Source: Callaeas wilsoni
Taxonomy: Eukaryota > Chordata > Aves > Passeriformes > Callaeidae
Length of the DNA stretch: 64,000 bases
Direction of reading: 5' to 3'
Assembly (NCBI GenBank): GCA_013398955.1
Contig: VWPU01001330.1
Span: 1 to 64,000, forward strand
Made by a program: the position numbers and the translations under genes. Shown one piece after another: positions 46,401-61,400 of this stretch. The first letter of the stretch is position 1, and each line of letters begins with the position of its first letter. A model generated the notes under the pieces. The model saw only the letters and a program-made list of their open reading frames with translations. It did no database searches and was not told the origin of the DNA.

Positions 46401-49400
46401 TCCCTGGGGATTCAGTGACTGCAGTCCCAGGGCAAGCTGGGTTAGATAAAGGGAAGAGGAAGGAATACCAGCCTTTGTATTTACAGTCAATACTCTCAGA
46501 ACCAGGGGAAATATTCTCCCAGAGCAAGTCAGGGCTTTCCTGGTCTGGCCTGAAGCCTGTTCATGTAACATCAACCCTGGGCAGTTACTGCTCAGTCAGT
46601 GGGGTTCTGCTGAAGATGAGGCCCAAAAGACTCCTGAGGATCTTATGCTTCCAAAAGATGATTCCTCCCCAAGTTTTACTGTACCAGCAGGATGCTGTCC
46701 TCACTGAGAGAAAGGAATTTAATTTATAATTTCAGTCTGACTAATTCCTGGTTAGAATCTCTTACACTCCTACATATTGTGGGTGTGCAGCCTGGGCTAG
46801 GGGTGGAAGAACAGCCCCTTCCCTGTCTGCTCTCACCACTACCAGCCACTCCCTGCTCTGCTCGTTACCACACTTTGGAAAGCTGCAGCTCTGGTCAGCT
46901 TTAGGTGCACCAAGTCATGGGTCTCACGCAGAGGAAGCATTTGTCACCTCACACTGGAACTGGAGAGAGGCACAGTTCAGCAGGAGAGCACAGAGCAAGA
47001 CTGAACTTGGTGTAATTTAAGAAGCCAGTGCTTGAGAAAGCGGAGCAGGCACCATGCAATGGCAGAGCCAGAGCAGCACACCTGGGCTAGGCTGGCCTGC
47101 AGGGATAGCTCAGGATATGCAGCCATGCATAAATGCATTGCACTGGTTTAAAAGCTATTTCCCAACAGTCTCTGTCATAAAAGCACAATGTGTTACTGGG
47201 AGAAACAAACAGCTTCTGATTAGCATTAAAAAAGCACAAAAGTGCAATGAAGAAACTCCAATAGGAAATAATTTTTCTTATATCTATGTTTACTCTATGT
47301 CAGTTAAATAGGAGGAATAAAGCTCTTCTGGAACTGTCACTGCAAATAAATGACTGAAGTATTTCCAACTCTAAAGCCCTGTGATACACAATTCCTCAAC
47401 ACATTGGCCACATACCTACAGAGTTAACAATAAATCAGACACTTTCCTACAAGATAAGAATATTAAAGTTATGACAGCATGAAATGGTTATATCCTCTGT
47501 GATGCTTCTGTCATGAAAGCCATCGAAATATTCACTTTTTTCTCAAAACAAAGTTCAGAACTGCAGCTGCCTTCTAAGAAAACTGCCTTAGGCCATGACT
47601 AACAAGGCTTCAGCTTGTTTTAATGCAACAACCCTGGCTTTGTTCATGCCACCATTACCTTCTCCTGCTCTGCATGCAACACTCTTGCCTGCGTGCTCTC
47701 GTTTGTTGTCTGCAGTGAGTGGTTCCTCTGCTCCATCAGCAGGTTACTCTGCTCCACATACCTGTGAACAGGGAGACTCCGTGAGCATTCCTGCAAACAC
47801 AGGGCTTGGAGCCAAGGGCTCAGACAGAAAAGGTGACATTTCAAAGCACAGAAGTTCTGTTTAATTCATTACAAGTCCCAGACAATTTTGCAGGATGTGC
47901 TGCACTAAGAGGCTGCTCTCAGAGGGGTGGGAGGGCTGTGCCTGGCACAGCAGGGATTTTACCAGCTGAGATGAGTGCTTCACCTCTCTGAAAATGTCTC
48001 ATGTTCCAAGAGTTTTGTTATCTTGGTATCAGCTGAACTTCACCAAGGACACCATATCCCCTACAATTTCTTCACTTCACTAAAAAGCCAGCAAAATTAA
48101 AGCAACTCCCAGGAGCAGGGCAAGTGTGCTCAAAGACAGCATGAGGAGTTTTGTTTCCCTTTTACACATTCATGTTTACTGTAAATCAGAGTTTTGTTGT
48201 CAAACCCTGCAGAGAAGGGGTGCAGGGAATCCCACACTTTTAATACCTTAGAAAGAAATTAAAAATATCAGAACATGGCTCTCTCCCAAGAAACACCTCT
48301 CAGTTATGTCCAAGTGTAAGCTGGAGAGTCTGGAAATGCAATGAGGCTCCCATCCCTTACCTCTGGTTGCGCTCAATCAACTCACTGATCTTCTCGTTCT
48401 GCTCCTCAATCCGACTGCTCTTCTCAAATATCTCCTGCTTCAGCCTCTCATTCTCCTAAAGCACAGCTCAGCATGAATATTCAGCTCGCTCAGATTTCCT
48501 CGCAGCAGTTCCTAAACCTTTGTTTAGCACAGATGCAGGACAGTGGTGAGGCTCGTCCCTTCTGAGGTAACAGCCCAGGAAGGCACCGTGCCACATTTAG
48601 CAGAATCCTGGCACAGGACAGTGGCTGCCAAATCACATTCTAGAAAATATTGCTTCTGGTTGACATTTTTATTCACAAACCAAGTTTTTAAGGCTGCTGC
48701 TTAGAAAGGCTTCAAAACATAAAATTAAGTAGTGAATAGCAGAAGCAGATGGTTTCTACAGCGTGGTACTTCAGCTGTGAAATTGTTCTGAAGGCTGGGG
48801 GTTAAATCCATAACGGTTTGAGAAGTTGAACTTCTCCAACAGGAACCTTTTGCCAAGGCCTATTAAATACCCACAACTCTGGCTCAGAAAGTACCCAAAC
48901 CCCAAAATGCTGAGAAGAGCTTTTTGGAGGGGAAAAGAGGGATGGAAATCATTTTAAGTCTCATCCTCGTTCTAGCCAAGCAAAAACAGAACCTATGGGT
49001 AGATGGACACTTGCTCTCATTAGGAGTAACACTGTGAGCCTCAGATCCTGGTGGAAGTGAAACCAGGCTGGCCACACTCACCTGGATGATGCGCTGGATA
49101 TTGCTCATGATCATGGAGGCTTCCATAGTGACAGAGGAGATGCCAGGCAGCAGGGAGCTGTTAGCAGTGCTTTGCTTCTTCAGCTCCTCCACCTGCAGGG
49201 ATAAACCCTTCTTAAGCCATTTGAAATGAATTTATGGGTGCAGGTAAGAGTCAGACATTGCAAAGAGGCATTTCACTGTTCCTTCTGCTCAGCTGCAGGC
49301 TACTGAATCAAGTGTGACAGCTCCCAGAGGGGAAGGGACCTCTCCAAACAATGCACTACGTGATATTCAAGACACCAAGACAGCACCTTTCCCCAAGCCT

Positions 49401-52400
49401 AAACTTTGCTTTTTCACAGCAGCTGAACTGCTGCCACTGATCATATTGGAATTTTACTCATTTCCTGTATTCACTTAAGCTTAATGCAAGCATTTAAATA
49501 GAGCCAACTGCTCTCAGTACACCTGGAGAGCAGAAATGTCATGAGCAGGCTATACCTTGGCAGCCAGGTGATCCATTTTATCCACGACTTTGCTCACAGC
49601 CAGTCGGATTTCAGTGTTGTGCTGCCGAGCTTCTGTCATCAAAAAGGAAGTGACATCTCCAGGTGCTTGAAGGGAAAGGAGAGAGATTTATAGTGACAAG
49701 GGGAAATACCTGCACAGAGACACAGCAAAAGCTTGGCAGCATGAAGCCTGCCATCAGGAAAGCCACTCTCTGCCCAGAAATAAAAGGGATGTGGTATTTG
49801 GAAAACTAATCATGTAGGTATTTCCCAAATAACCTCAACAGGCAGGTTTGAGTACAGGAAATTCTTGAGCCACGTGACAGCTCAGCTCAACAAGAGCAAA
49901 GCCCCCAGACACACCAGAGCAGCAGAGGCACAATCAAACCACAGCAATGAAGGTCTGAAACTGCACTGAAAAAACAGGCTCCAAGAAAGGCTCAGCTGCA
50001 CTCAAGACCTCACCAACTGGGATGACTTAAATGGTTCTTTAAACGCCTTTAGTCCTTCCTAAGTTGTGCCTTTTACAGTGCAATTCTTTCCCTGGCTGGT
50101 AGGGAGCTGGTTACTATTACAGTTTTATTTATAACTGGAAGCACCAGCTACCAAATTCCTTTAGTAATACCCAGTCTTGGGAAGACACAGAAATTTCAGC
50201 CCCTTTCACACTGCACAAAGCTCCTTAAGGTAAGAAAGATGTGGGTATTTACTGGGAAGTGTTTGCCCCTATTTGGTATTAAAAAATAAGCATTTGTGAA
50301 ACAGCACAGTGCTACCACAGCTATAAATCATCACTACAAACAGTTTACTGCAGATATTGCAGCCCTCTGAGAAGCAGGTACCTTTTAAAACATACCTTGG
50401 TAAGGAGCAGGATACATCTGACCCACAGGCTGGAGCTGAGAGGCAGATGCAGCAGTTTGGGGGTAAGGAAATGCCACTCCTGGATATGCCTTGCAGGACA
50501 AGTTCAATAGGTTAGAATGTGTTTTGCTATTTCCCCACGTCCTCACAGTTTCACATTTTTTTAAGCCCAAGAGCAAGGACAGTATTTGGAAAGAAAAATC
50601 CTAAAAATTAAGGAGCTGGAAAGTCAAAATACACAACAGCAGCTGTGAAAGGAAAATAATACTCTTCTTTTGAGGCTTAGTTAGTTCCCATCTTCACTCA
50701 AATTTAAGCAAAACCATGTTACCCTACATTTGTGAGAGTCAGAGATCAGCACATGAACAGCCCCCTCTGAAGTTACGCTAAATTGAACACAAGGCCATTT
50801 CCTAAAAAGGGCTCAAAAAGCACAACACAACTTGATTGCAACTTTCCTGCTCGTTGCTGAAGAACTTGGAAGTTCTTACTGTATCCACTACAAAACCAGG
50901 TATTAACAAAGCCTGGTTCATCCTTAGCTTAAGAACCCATCATAGACAGAAAATAAGCCCTTTTTCAATAAATTTTAAGAGGCATATGATGAAAACCTGA
51001 GAATGCCAAAGAGTCACAGGAAACAGCCTTGAATTCTCATCCTTATGTTAAAGTCCTTGCTCCCAGCAATGGAGAAGACAATAAGACTGAGGAGAAGGGA
51101 CAGAAGTGCCAATATTCTCCTTGATTTCATTTTGGTACCTGAAAGCCCTGTGCTCCTCCAGGCAGAGCTGAATGGGGCTGGATTGTTGCAGGAATTAAAG
51201 CAGCAGAAGATACTGAGGGTGCAGCACCAGATGCTTGAGGTACTGAAAAGGAAGAAATAAATTCAGCATGCCACAAAGCAGCTCGAAAGAATTTAATTCA
51301 CCTAGCGTGAAACGGTTAAAAAAAAAATCACTAAATAGACAAAAGTTTAACAAAAGCATGTCTGCAACCTTGTGAAAATTAAATCAAGCAAGTGATAATA
51401 GGTCAAGAAAAGAGCAACCTTTCACAGAAATCCCACTTCTAGCTCCATTTAAACAACCTCTTTTCATTCAGATAGCTCTGAAGTTTATTCACACGAGGTG
51501 TGACTCAGACTGACTCTGAAGGCTGCTCAGCTGACCAGAAGCTGATGTGACCATCCCATCACGGGAAGACACATCCAGCCCTGCAGAGCTGCCAGCCCTC
51601 TTCACGTGGATTTCCATCATTCCTGAAAGCTGCTGTTTGCTGGGAAAGGATTTGTAACATTCCATTTACAAATCCCACAGCCTACAAATCACAGTGCCCG
51701 GTGACAGAACAGCTCAGGCACAGTGGCTGCTCTTCCTCAAGCATGAGACCACAATGAAGAAACACTCCAAGGATTGTCTTGTGCTTCATGGATTAGTGGC
51801 TTGTGGATCAGCAAGCCTTAGCAGCAGCTTTCAGTTCATATTCAGGTCCTGGAAAGAATCCTCTATTCCCACAGCCCTCATGGAGTGGAATAGGAGTGCA
51901 GCAGCTCCCCAGCACGTTACCTTGTGTGGAGACTGTGGGCAGCACTGCCTGAGCAGGCTGGGAGGGTCTGGTCGAAGCCACTGGCTGTGTTGTCCCTCTC
52001 AGAGTATTTGGATCCTAAAAACATTTCTGCATGTTACAAGAAACACCAAAGAACAAGCCAACAGCCTGAGCCCAAGGTCACTTGAGACAAGGTGTTACCC
52101 CATGAACCCAAGTGGAACCTTTCTGTCACAGAACCAGAGCAGACTTTCCCTGGACAAGGGGAGAGCCACTGTTACAGATTCCACTTTAAGCAACCCCCAG
52201 TGTAGAAAAAGCAGTAGAAGAGTCGCTGCTGTGACTGGTACCTCTATTTCCGAGTCACTGGAGTCGAGCTGACTCCCTGCTGTCCCAGCAAGGAAAGGCA
52301 GCATGGGTTGTCCCATTTTGGCCATCCGAGAAATCAGCTTTGCCTTTGCTACATCTGGGTTCTAAAAGAAACATTTAGTTACTCTCCCTTTGTCTCAGCC

Positions 52401-55400
52401 CAGGCTTTTGACGTATTACAAACACTTCTGAATCTCTGACTAAATTTTGACTCAATTTTTCAATGACTGTGTGAAAATCTACTCTTCGAGCACACAAGGT
52501 AGCACCAGGATTTGCTAATCTGCCTTGTTTTATATATCCTCCTTCTGGGATGACAGTGCTGTCACTACGGAGAAAAATCTATCCCTGCACAGAACACCAA
52601 CAAGAAAATGCGTGAGTTCAGGAAGCTGCTTAGCAGCTTTTTCTGTCTGGAGGCACACACAGTCTTCTCATGCAGCTATATAAACTTATCCTGAATGTCC
52701 CAATTCTTTTGTTATCCATTTAAAATTTGTCTATTTATTTCAAAAGACAACTAGCCTTGTGAACATCCACATGGTCAAAGTCACTTTGCATTCAAGAGTA
52801 GGAACTGGGGCTGGGGTTCCTGAGGTCCTGGTAATCACAGAACATTAAGGCTGGAAAAGACCTCTAAGGTCATGGAGCCCAACCATTAATCATCAAGTCC
52901 AACCATTAATTCCTTCAAAAACAAGGCCCTAAGCTGCTGTAAGGTGAACATTCCAGTGTCTTGCTTGCATGATGCTCACTTTATCTTCAGCAGTACCCAA
53001 AGCTAAGGTGAAACCAAACAAACTTCTCTACTCAGGCTTCAGCTTAGGGAAAGCCAGCACTTACCGCGAGCTGCTCACTGATGGAGTTGGACTTGGCCCG
53101 TACAGCTGGCTCCCTGCAAAGCCAAACAGGTGTGGAGGTTAACCAAGAGGAAATTCAGGAGCCAACATTCTGCATTTAGAGATAATGTCAAATACACCTC
53201 TCCCTAGGAAAGCAGTTTCCTTACATCATGAGCATTTCTTTTAGCCTACACTTCTGGAACACTCTTTGCAGTGTTATCTGTAGATATGTTCAGGACACCA
53301 CTATGGCCTGTGAGAACAGCTGATTATAGAAAGATGGTTTTGTTGATTGCTTTAACAACCAACAAACAATTTTAACCAAGTCCAATAACAAACTATTCAT
53401 GGCAACAAGAGCAGCACTTAACTTGGACTCCCTGAAAAGGGTGACTGACCCATTTAAAGAACAGAACATTGAATTGTTAAGGTTGGAAAATACATCTAAG
53501 GTTGAATCACCAACCACTAACCCAGCAGCAGCATGTTCACCACTAAACCCCATCCCCAAGTGCCACATATGCATTTTTTGAACACCTCCAGGGGTGGTAA
53601 CTCCACCCTGGGCAGCCTGTGCCAATGCCTGACCACTCCATCACTCAAGGTTTTCCTAATATCCAACATAAACCTCTCCTGGAGTAACTTAGAGGTGATT
53701 TCCTCTCCCCAGTCACTTGCTACCTAGGAGAAGAACCTGATCCCACCTAGCTACAACCTCTTTTCAGGGAGTTGTAGAGACTGAGAAGGTCCAAACTGAT
53801 TACAACAATGCCAGCTGAGATGAGACAGCTGTTAGAGCAGCACTCACACAGCTCAATCCCACTGGATCTCAGCAATGCAGGAGCCCCTTCCAATTGCTTT
53901 AATCTGGAAGTCAGCTCTCAAGCAGATAATTGCAGCAAGTCCTGTTAGCAGCACTGCTCTGCCACATGGAGGGCACTGAGCTGGCACAGAGGCCCCACAT
54001 CTGCCAAACGATGTGTCAGTGCAGCACTGTGCTGATGGGCATCACCATCCTTAACACAAAGTTGTTTAAACCCTGCTGCTTCTTACCCAGGCTTTGGGGG
54101 GACGGTGGAGGGAGGCAGTAAACCCGTGTCTGAGGAGAAGCCATCTGAGCTGGGAACTGGAGAAGGTGCAGGGGATTCCCTTGAACTGACACTCAGCCCA
54201 TCTGAACTGGAGCACTCCTTTGCCAGCTTCACCTTAAAAAGCACGTAGCAAACAAAAAGATGTTTTTCTGAGTTCCTATAAAAATTGTCATGAATTTGTT
54301 TATTTGTGATGCCACTCCCTGTGCAGCTCCTGCACTTCAAGGAAAAGCAGCAAATTGATTCAGAGCTGGGGAAGCTGAGTCTTCACATCCTCTCATTCCT
54401 CCCACAGTATTTCGTTTTCCCAAGTGACTCACAAATGAGACAACTAAAGATCCCAAGACACTTACAACGGACAAATAGCCTTGAGGGATCTTCTGGGTTT
54501 AGTGTTCTGTTTTGGGTTTGTTTGTTTGTTTGAATTAAAGATACGTATCTGAGGTTTCTAACAGTTTCTGGGCTGGAGTTCTCACACTAACAGCAGGTTC
54601 CCACCTCGCAGTCTCAGAACAGATGTAAACCAAACATCTGGCAGGAGACACTCACCCGCCTGACTTCCACCTCAAACACCAAAGTGCAGTCTGGAGGGAC
54701 ACGACCAGCCACGCCCTGAGCCCCGTAGGCCCAGGCTGGAGGAATGATGAGGAACCTTCTTCCTCCCTTCTTCATGCCCAGCATTCCTTCTTCCCAGCCC
54801 TTTGGGTTGCAGAGGCAGCAGAAGAGAAAGCAACAGTTGGATCAAAGATTCCAAAACACACAAAGAGAGATTCTTGCAAAACCCTGTTTATTTTCAGTGT
54901 GCAGCACTAAACCTTTGTCTTGCCACAAACCATGACAGCCTGTTGTGAATTCCAGTGTTAACTTAAGAATAAAGATGCAGCTCCACCACACAGTGGTGAC
55001 CTCACTCAGCATTCTGGGGAAGGACTGGACTCCAAAGAGATCTGAATTGCTCTGGTTAGATTTACAAAGCACCCAAAGAAAATAGATGCAACAAGGGACA
55101 TGAAGTCAGAGCAATGCAAACTTCCCAAGGGATGCCAGCTGAACAAGACAGCTCTAACAATCAGGCAAAATTAGTAAGATACAGGATAAAACAAATAAAG
55201 TAGACAAATAGCACATCTTCAATAAAGGACAACTTGTAACAGATCATATATGAATTATACAGGTCATGGAAGTGACCTGAACAAAAGCATCTGACTCAAA
55301 CCCTGATTTTATGGGATAACGTAAGGGAGTATCACAACACCTGGATGAAAAATTATTTCCTTTAGAAACAGAGTTCCCCAAGAACAAGGAAATGGATTAA

Positions 55401-58400
55401 GTGACTTCCAGAAAAACAAAGACAAAAAAACCCCAGCTCCTGAAAACAGGAAGTTTCCTTTTTACCAAAAAGGACAACTCCTGTCTAACAGTGATGCTGA
55501 AAAGGAGACTGGGCTCTATTGTGCAAATTAAGAAGAAAAAGCTTGAGTGAGTCACTGTTACAGTGTATTTGCTAATAAATGAAACAAACAGCATGTCTGA
55601 ATCCTGAACAAGATCTGCAGTAATTCAAAGCTCTGAGACCTCAATTATTATAATTAAAGTGCCAGAAGTTGTACCTTGATGACCTTTCCAGACCCCAGCT
55701 TCAGCCGCAGCAGCTTGTCTTTGTTAACATTGGAGTCAAACACCTGCAGAGTTGAACAAGAACACAAAATAACTGGATTTCCCAATTGTTTCAAGATTCT
55801 GAATGCTACTTTACACATTCCATAAACTCCTAGAACCTCTGGTTAAATGCTATTTCCCATCCCACCACTACCAAAAATAATTCTCAGCTATAAGACAGAG
55901 CCTTAGTCCATTTCCTGAAGTACAATTTCATGAAGTGGATAACTGGAGACTCAGACTTCAGACCTGCTTTAGGACAGGACTGGGTGAAGCAAAACACAAT
56001 ATCCACGTGTGAGCGTGCCCATGGAAGTTTAAAAGCATTCCAATCACCTCCCTCTGAACAGTAATGCAATCATAGAAACATTAAGGTTGGAAAAGCCCTC
56101 TAAGACTACCAGCTCCAGCCATTCCCCCAGCACTGCCATGTTCACCACCAAACCATGTCTCCAGCACCACATCCAGATGGTTTTTGAACACTTCCAGGGA
56201 TGGTGACTCCACTGGGGCCCTGGGCAGCCTCTGCCAATGCTCAACAACCCTTCCAGTGAGGAAATTTTTTTGTAACATGCCAGAATCCCTTAATATTCCA
56301 CAGGCAATACATATGCCCCCACTTACAGTGCCATAAATGCCCAAAATACACCTTTAACATCAACACCAGCACTATGCTGGATGTGCAGGCTCCTTTCAGG
56401 GACTGCCACACGCAGCATTAGGAGGTGGCAGAAATGTCTTTACCTGTCCGAGCCCGTTGTTCTGGAACAGCCATCCCGTGTAGGCAACCTCCAGGGAGTC
56501 TCCTCCTTCCACTCCCTGCCCTTCTCCAAGGAGGAGATCCTGGCAGAGGACCGAGTCCAGTGCTGGGGAGCTGTTGCATTTGGCAATGCACACCTGCAGA
56601 GGGAAAGCCTGGCAGTGTCTCTGGCCCTTAACACTCATAAATCTGATGCATTCCTTGCTGTACTGATCAAGCCCACATTAGAAATGCACTCCCAGGGCAT
56701 TCCATGTCTCCTTGTGCTAAATCTTGCTGATTAAACACCCTCTGCTCTACAGAACCACTGATATGCAGTACTTGAGAATCAAGAACCAACAGGCTCCCTG
56801 CCTCAAGGAGATTTGTTTCAATGAACAAAACTCAGGGCAGGCTCCTCTCGGCTCTGTCTCCATCACAGTTATGCAGACACTCAATGAACTTCAATGAAAA
56901 TAAAACTTGGTTTGCCCCTGTTGTAAACAAGCCATCCAGAACTAACTGGCCCAGAGGTGAGCAGTTACCTGCTTACTGAAATCCACTGCTGCCTTTTCTG
57001 ACTCAAACATGATGGACCAGTTTTGCCTCTGATCATCATAGAACGTGCTGTAATTGTTGGGCTGAACCTGCAGGAAAGGAAATCAGTCCTATCTTAGGCA
57101 TTAAATGATGCATCCAACTGAACTAAAAAACCCACATCCAAGAGAAGATCCAAGTAAGAGCTCCTGCAATTAAGCAGGAAGAACCCTGCTGTTCTACTGC
57201 CCAAGTTCAGGATACACAAATTAGCTTTTATTTATGTGCTCATTATCATGGAAGAATTATTATAACTCAAATACTTGAGCAAATATTAAGTTCTTCCTAG
57301 ATGCTGCAGTTCACACAGGAAGGTGAAACCTTTCAGAAACTTTCTTGAAGCCTGGTTCTTTAATATATACTGAGAATTTTTAAGTGTCAGTAATTTACAT
57401 TTCATAATTTATTGTGTTTAGACTTCCAGAATCAATTGGAGAAGTCGCTTCTTCCTCACTTTTAAAAACCCATGTCACCAGAAGTGACTACATAACCCAG
57501 TCGTTTTTGAAGAACGTGCTTATAAAACTACAGAGCAAAGTCTAAGCTGGGACAGAAATTTTATTATTTTGGAGTGAAATTCTATCTAGCATACCAAGAA
57601 ATTTGTTGTCATCTGATGACAAGCTAAGAACAGCAAACCAAGGCATCAATTTTTTGTAAAACTGGCAGAAAACAACTTCCAGAGAGATCCCATTTTAGGG
57701 TTTACAATGTTCCAGATTGTTCTCAACAGCAGGAAAATGCTGAGTGTTAATCTTCTGAGAGAAAACATTTCCTTGCTGTCATTTCCTCCTGCTTACTCAG
57801 CTGTATTCTCTCAGACACTTCACTAGAAATTCTCAGCAAAAAGAATTTTGCTGGTTTTATCCATCACAGGGCTGCAAATCCCAAACCACCTCTGCGAGCA
57901 CAGGTAATAATTTACCTCCTACGGGGGCCTTGGTGTGGAAACCTCCTGAGGAGGTGCTCTGCAAAAGGCAGCTGTCACAGCCTCTTGTGCAATACATGAG
58001 GAGAACAGTCACACTGGGACACCTCCTGCTCTGTCACTGATGTTTGATCTCAGAGGTGATAAACCAAGGCTTAAGGAAGAATTTCAGAGCCAAACTTGTG
58101 TTTGCTGTGACCAACAAGTGCTTTTCTAAGCCAGAGTCTCACCGTGAGCACGAAGCCTGGATGGATCCTTGCAGAGGTGATCTGTTGCTGCTGACTGATG
58201 TAAAGGAGAATCCTGTACTGGATTCCACAAGGAATTGGGCAGGGAAAAAGAACAAAAACAGGAACTCAAAACATCTGCAGTTCTAAAGTGCTTTGTTACA
58301 TGCAGAGCCTAAGGCTCAGTATTTACTTTCAAAGCAAAACCACTTAACACAGTTTTGTGACACCTATTAAAACTGCTTTATTCTCAAGGGTCTTATTTAG

Positions 58401-61400
58401 CTGCAGCAATCAAGCAAGTCAAACTCATCATTTTGTAATAAGCAACATGCTTTAACTAATTCCACATTTTTCACAGTTACATTGGAAAAAGATGGTGCAC
58501 GAACCCTTCCAGACACAGAACTCAGCACACATGCCATAAAACCATCACGGAGTCATTTAGGTTGGAACAGACATCCAAGATCATTCCCCCAGCACTGCCA
58601 AGGCCACCACTAACCCATGTCCCCAAATGCCACATCCACATGGCTTTTAAACCCCTGCAGGGATGGGGACTCCACCACTGTCCTGGGCAGCTGTACCAAT
58701 GCCTGATCACCCTTTTGGGAAAGACATTTTCCCTAATATCCAAATTAAAGATGTTTGTGCATATAATCTTTTTTCTTTGCATAAACCTATTGACATGTAA
58801 CAGACTGAGTTGGAGGGAGCTTTCCAAGTACTAGACAATACAGATATGAGATTTATTGACACATTTAGCTCTACCAAACATAATCTATTAAAGAAATGTG
58901 TTTTCCTTTGTGCACCTGCACAGGACACAGCTCAGTGGTGATCTGGGAGTGACCCACTAACTGCTCCCAGCTGGATGTGATATCACACAGGCACACTGAG
59001 GAAAGCTGGTTCAGTTTCTTCCTGTCCTCCCTGTCCTCTCCAGCTCCCCCAGAACAACACAGCTCAACACTTCCCAGATCACCGATTCAGGAATTTAGTT
59101 ACCAAACTAAGATTGACTTTGTTCTTGCCAAAGCAGAAGCAACAGAGTGAGACACAAATTAGGACTCGAAGGATATGAAGCATCACAGATACCAACATCA
59201 AGGATGGATGATGAGTTTTCAAAGCAGCTTTCAAACACACCCATTTACTGGGCACCTCAGTTCTGTGTTCTTCAAGGAACGCTTTGGAAGGAGATTTTTG
59301 ACACCAAAAGAACAAAACTTAAGCAAAGCATCTCTGTACTGCTGGACAGAATTTTCCTTTATACCCATTTCCATGTGCACAGATTTGTGATCCAGTTGTC
59401 AAAGACATTCTGACCAAATACCAAAATGACTTCCAGAAACACTGAGAACTATTTCGGGCACAAGTTGCAAGAGATCTTACAAACGCAGGGACTGCAGGAA
59501 AGAAAGATGTCACCAAGGTGGATGGCTGAGCCCCAGGAAAACCCAGGAGGCAGAAAGGCAGCAGGAGAACAACATCAAAAGCAAAACATCGTGGAGAGAT
59601 CAGAGAAACACCACCTCACACCAGTGTGCCCTCAGCATGGCAGAGTTAGAGAAGGAAGTGTCTCTCACCTCTTTGGCAGCGTGGTTCCCCACTACAGCTG
59701 CTCCATACTTGCCTTGCTTCAAGTACTGCCCATTTGTACTGGAAGATAAGGAGACATTCAGCTGCAGAACTGTCCCTAACTCAGAATTCTTTAGAGTTCA
59801 GGTCCCTTTCCACAGGCCTAAAGTGTCAGGCAGCCTTGCTTAGCTTAGAGACATTCCTGCTTGCCCACAGGCAAGAGCACACATTTTGGAGTGAGCTGAA
59901 AACTGCTCTCACAGATCCAGGGCAGAAGAGTTTTTCCACGATGGCAGCATCAAACACACTTTTAGTGCTCTCACTCTGCTCATGCCTCAATTCCCAAATG
60001 CATGAGCCACAAGCATCTGACAGAGCCTCCTGAAGCAGTGCACATGTCAGCCCAGCAGCCAGGACACAGCTCCCAGCAACAGCCAAACCCACAGCCTGCT
60101 CTTTATCACAGAGCTGCAGTGCAGCAACTGAAGCTATGCTTGAGCAGAAACTTTCATTGCCTTGCAGCACTTCTACCATGCAGACATGTCTGAAAACAAC
60201 TGTCTCTTCCCATTTATCCAAAAATATCTCCCCTCCAGGATTAGGGACACAGAGTGCACCGGGTCACACAGAAGTCACTTACTATCGATACGCGAGCACC
60301 GCGGTGGCCACCAACACCGAGGGGGCTGCTGAGGCTGCCGGGGCCACGGGCGCCTTCTGGGGCTGGCCTGCTGGGGACAGAGGTCGGGGACAGCTGTGAG
60401 AGGCACAGAACCGGCCGGTGGCACCACCACGACACAGTCCTTCCCCCGAGGAAAGGTAACTCCAGAAGGAAATCACGGAAAAACAAAGACTTGCGTTCCA
60501 AAGTCACCAAAGGCCAACTGAAAATCCAGGTGTAGGAGGGCACTGGAGGACAACAGCACTGAGGAAAGCTCAGGGAATTATTTGCTCTGCTGCTCTTCAC
60601 AAGGGCCCGTGCTCTCCCCACACACACGTGCTGCTGAGTGTGTTCCCCACTCTCGAGCCCAGTTACTCACCAGCTGCTGTCTGACCCTTCTTGGGCTGCT
60701 TTGGTGCAGTGAACTGGAAGAATTCATTTCCCTGGCTTGAGACTGTTTGATCCAGGCCAAAGAGAGAGGCTAATCTGGCTCTAGAAAGGGAAATAAAACC
60801 ATTTAACCTTATTTAATACAGGCATTATAGGTAATGAACACCCTTAATTAGAAGTTATATCAAATATAAAGTTTTTGCCATCACTTTGGCAGTAAACAAA
60901 GTTGCTCTATGCTAATTAACCATCTAATTTTGAATAGGCAGAACTCGTAGATAAAGAGGTTGGGAAAGTGGTACAATTGTGTTTCATTTCCTCAAAAATC
61001 GACTGAAAGTATAAGAACTGAAACTACACCAAGAAAAAAAAACTTACTCTGAAGTCACCACTAGAGCTAGCTTCACATAAAATAATTGATTCTTAAAATA
61101 CACAAAAAAATATATGACAGAGAAACTCCTTAAGTTTTTTTTCTTTAAATGTCCAGGAAACACATTCTCCCATTAAGTTTTCAAATGGCAGAAGGTCTCC
61201 CAGCTAAGGGCAGAGAGTTTAATGCTGCAGGTTATTCCTTCAGGATATGTTTGCAGTTGCACTGCTTCAAGGCCAGTTAAGCTCAACCTCCTCCTGGTAT
61301 CACGGGACAAGAGAAAAATTCAAACAAAGGATGACACTGCTGCCAGTGAATTTCCTTAAAAAAATTACTAGATTTCCTAAAAAGAGAGAGAAATTAGTTT

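Larger units (their letters stand above)
41255..49665 (-). other. FKBP15: FKBP15 exons 16-25: coiled-coil region (residues 489-902)
   Basis: Exons: 49556-49665, 49082-49192, 48361-48455, 47659-47761, 44232-44403, 43270-43406, 42789-42944, 42212-42364, 41797-41889 and 41255-41365. The translation has heptad-rich E/K/L/Q sequence: [48 protein letters not shown] and [19 protein letters not shown]. It corresponds to the SMC-like coiled coil of mammalian FKBP15. The 3.25-kb intron 44404-47658 contains the candidate microexon. Confidence 0.95.
50396..54232 (-). other. FKBP15: FKBP15 exons 10-15: proline/serine-rich linker (residues 287-488)
   Basis: Exons: 54087-54232, 53065-53113, 52242-52361, 51921-52014, 51139-51242 and 50396-50489. 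Landmarks are [34 protein letters not shown], the conserved [26 protein letters not shown], and a Q/P/Y-rich segment ([20 protein letters not shown]). The 49-nt exon 53065-53113 is short but has clear GT-AG borders. The region is likely disordered. Confidence 0.94.
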
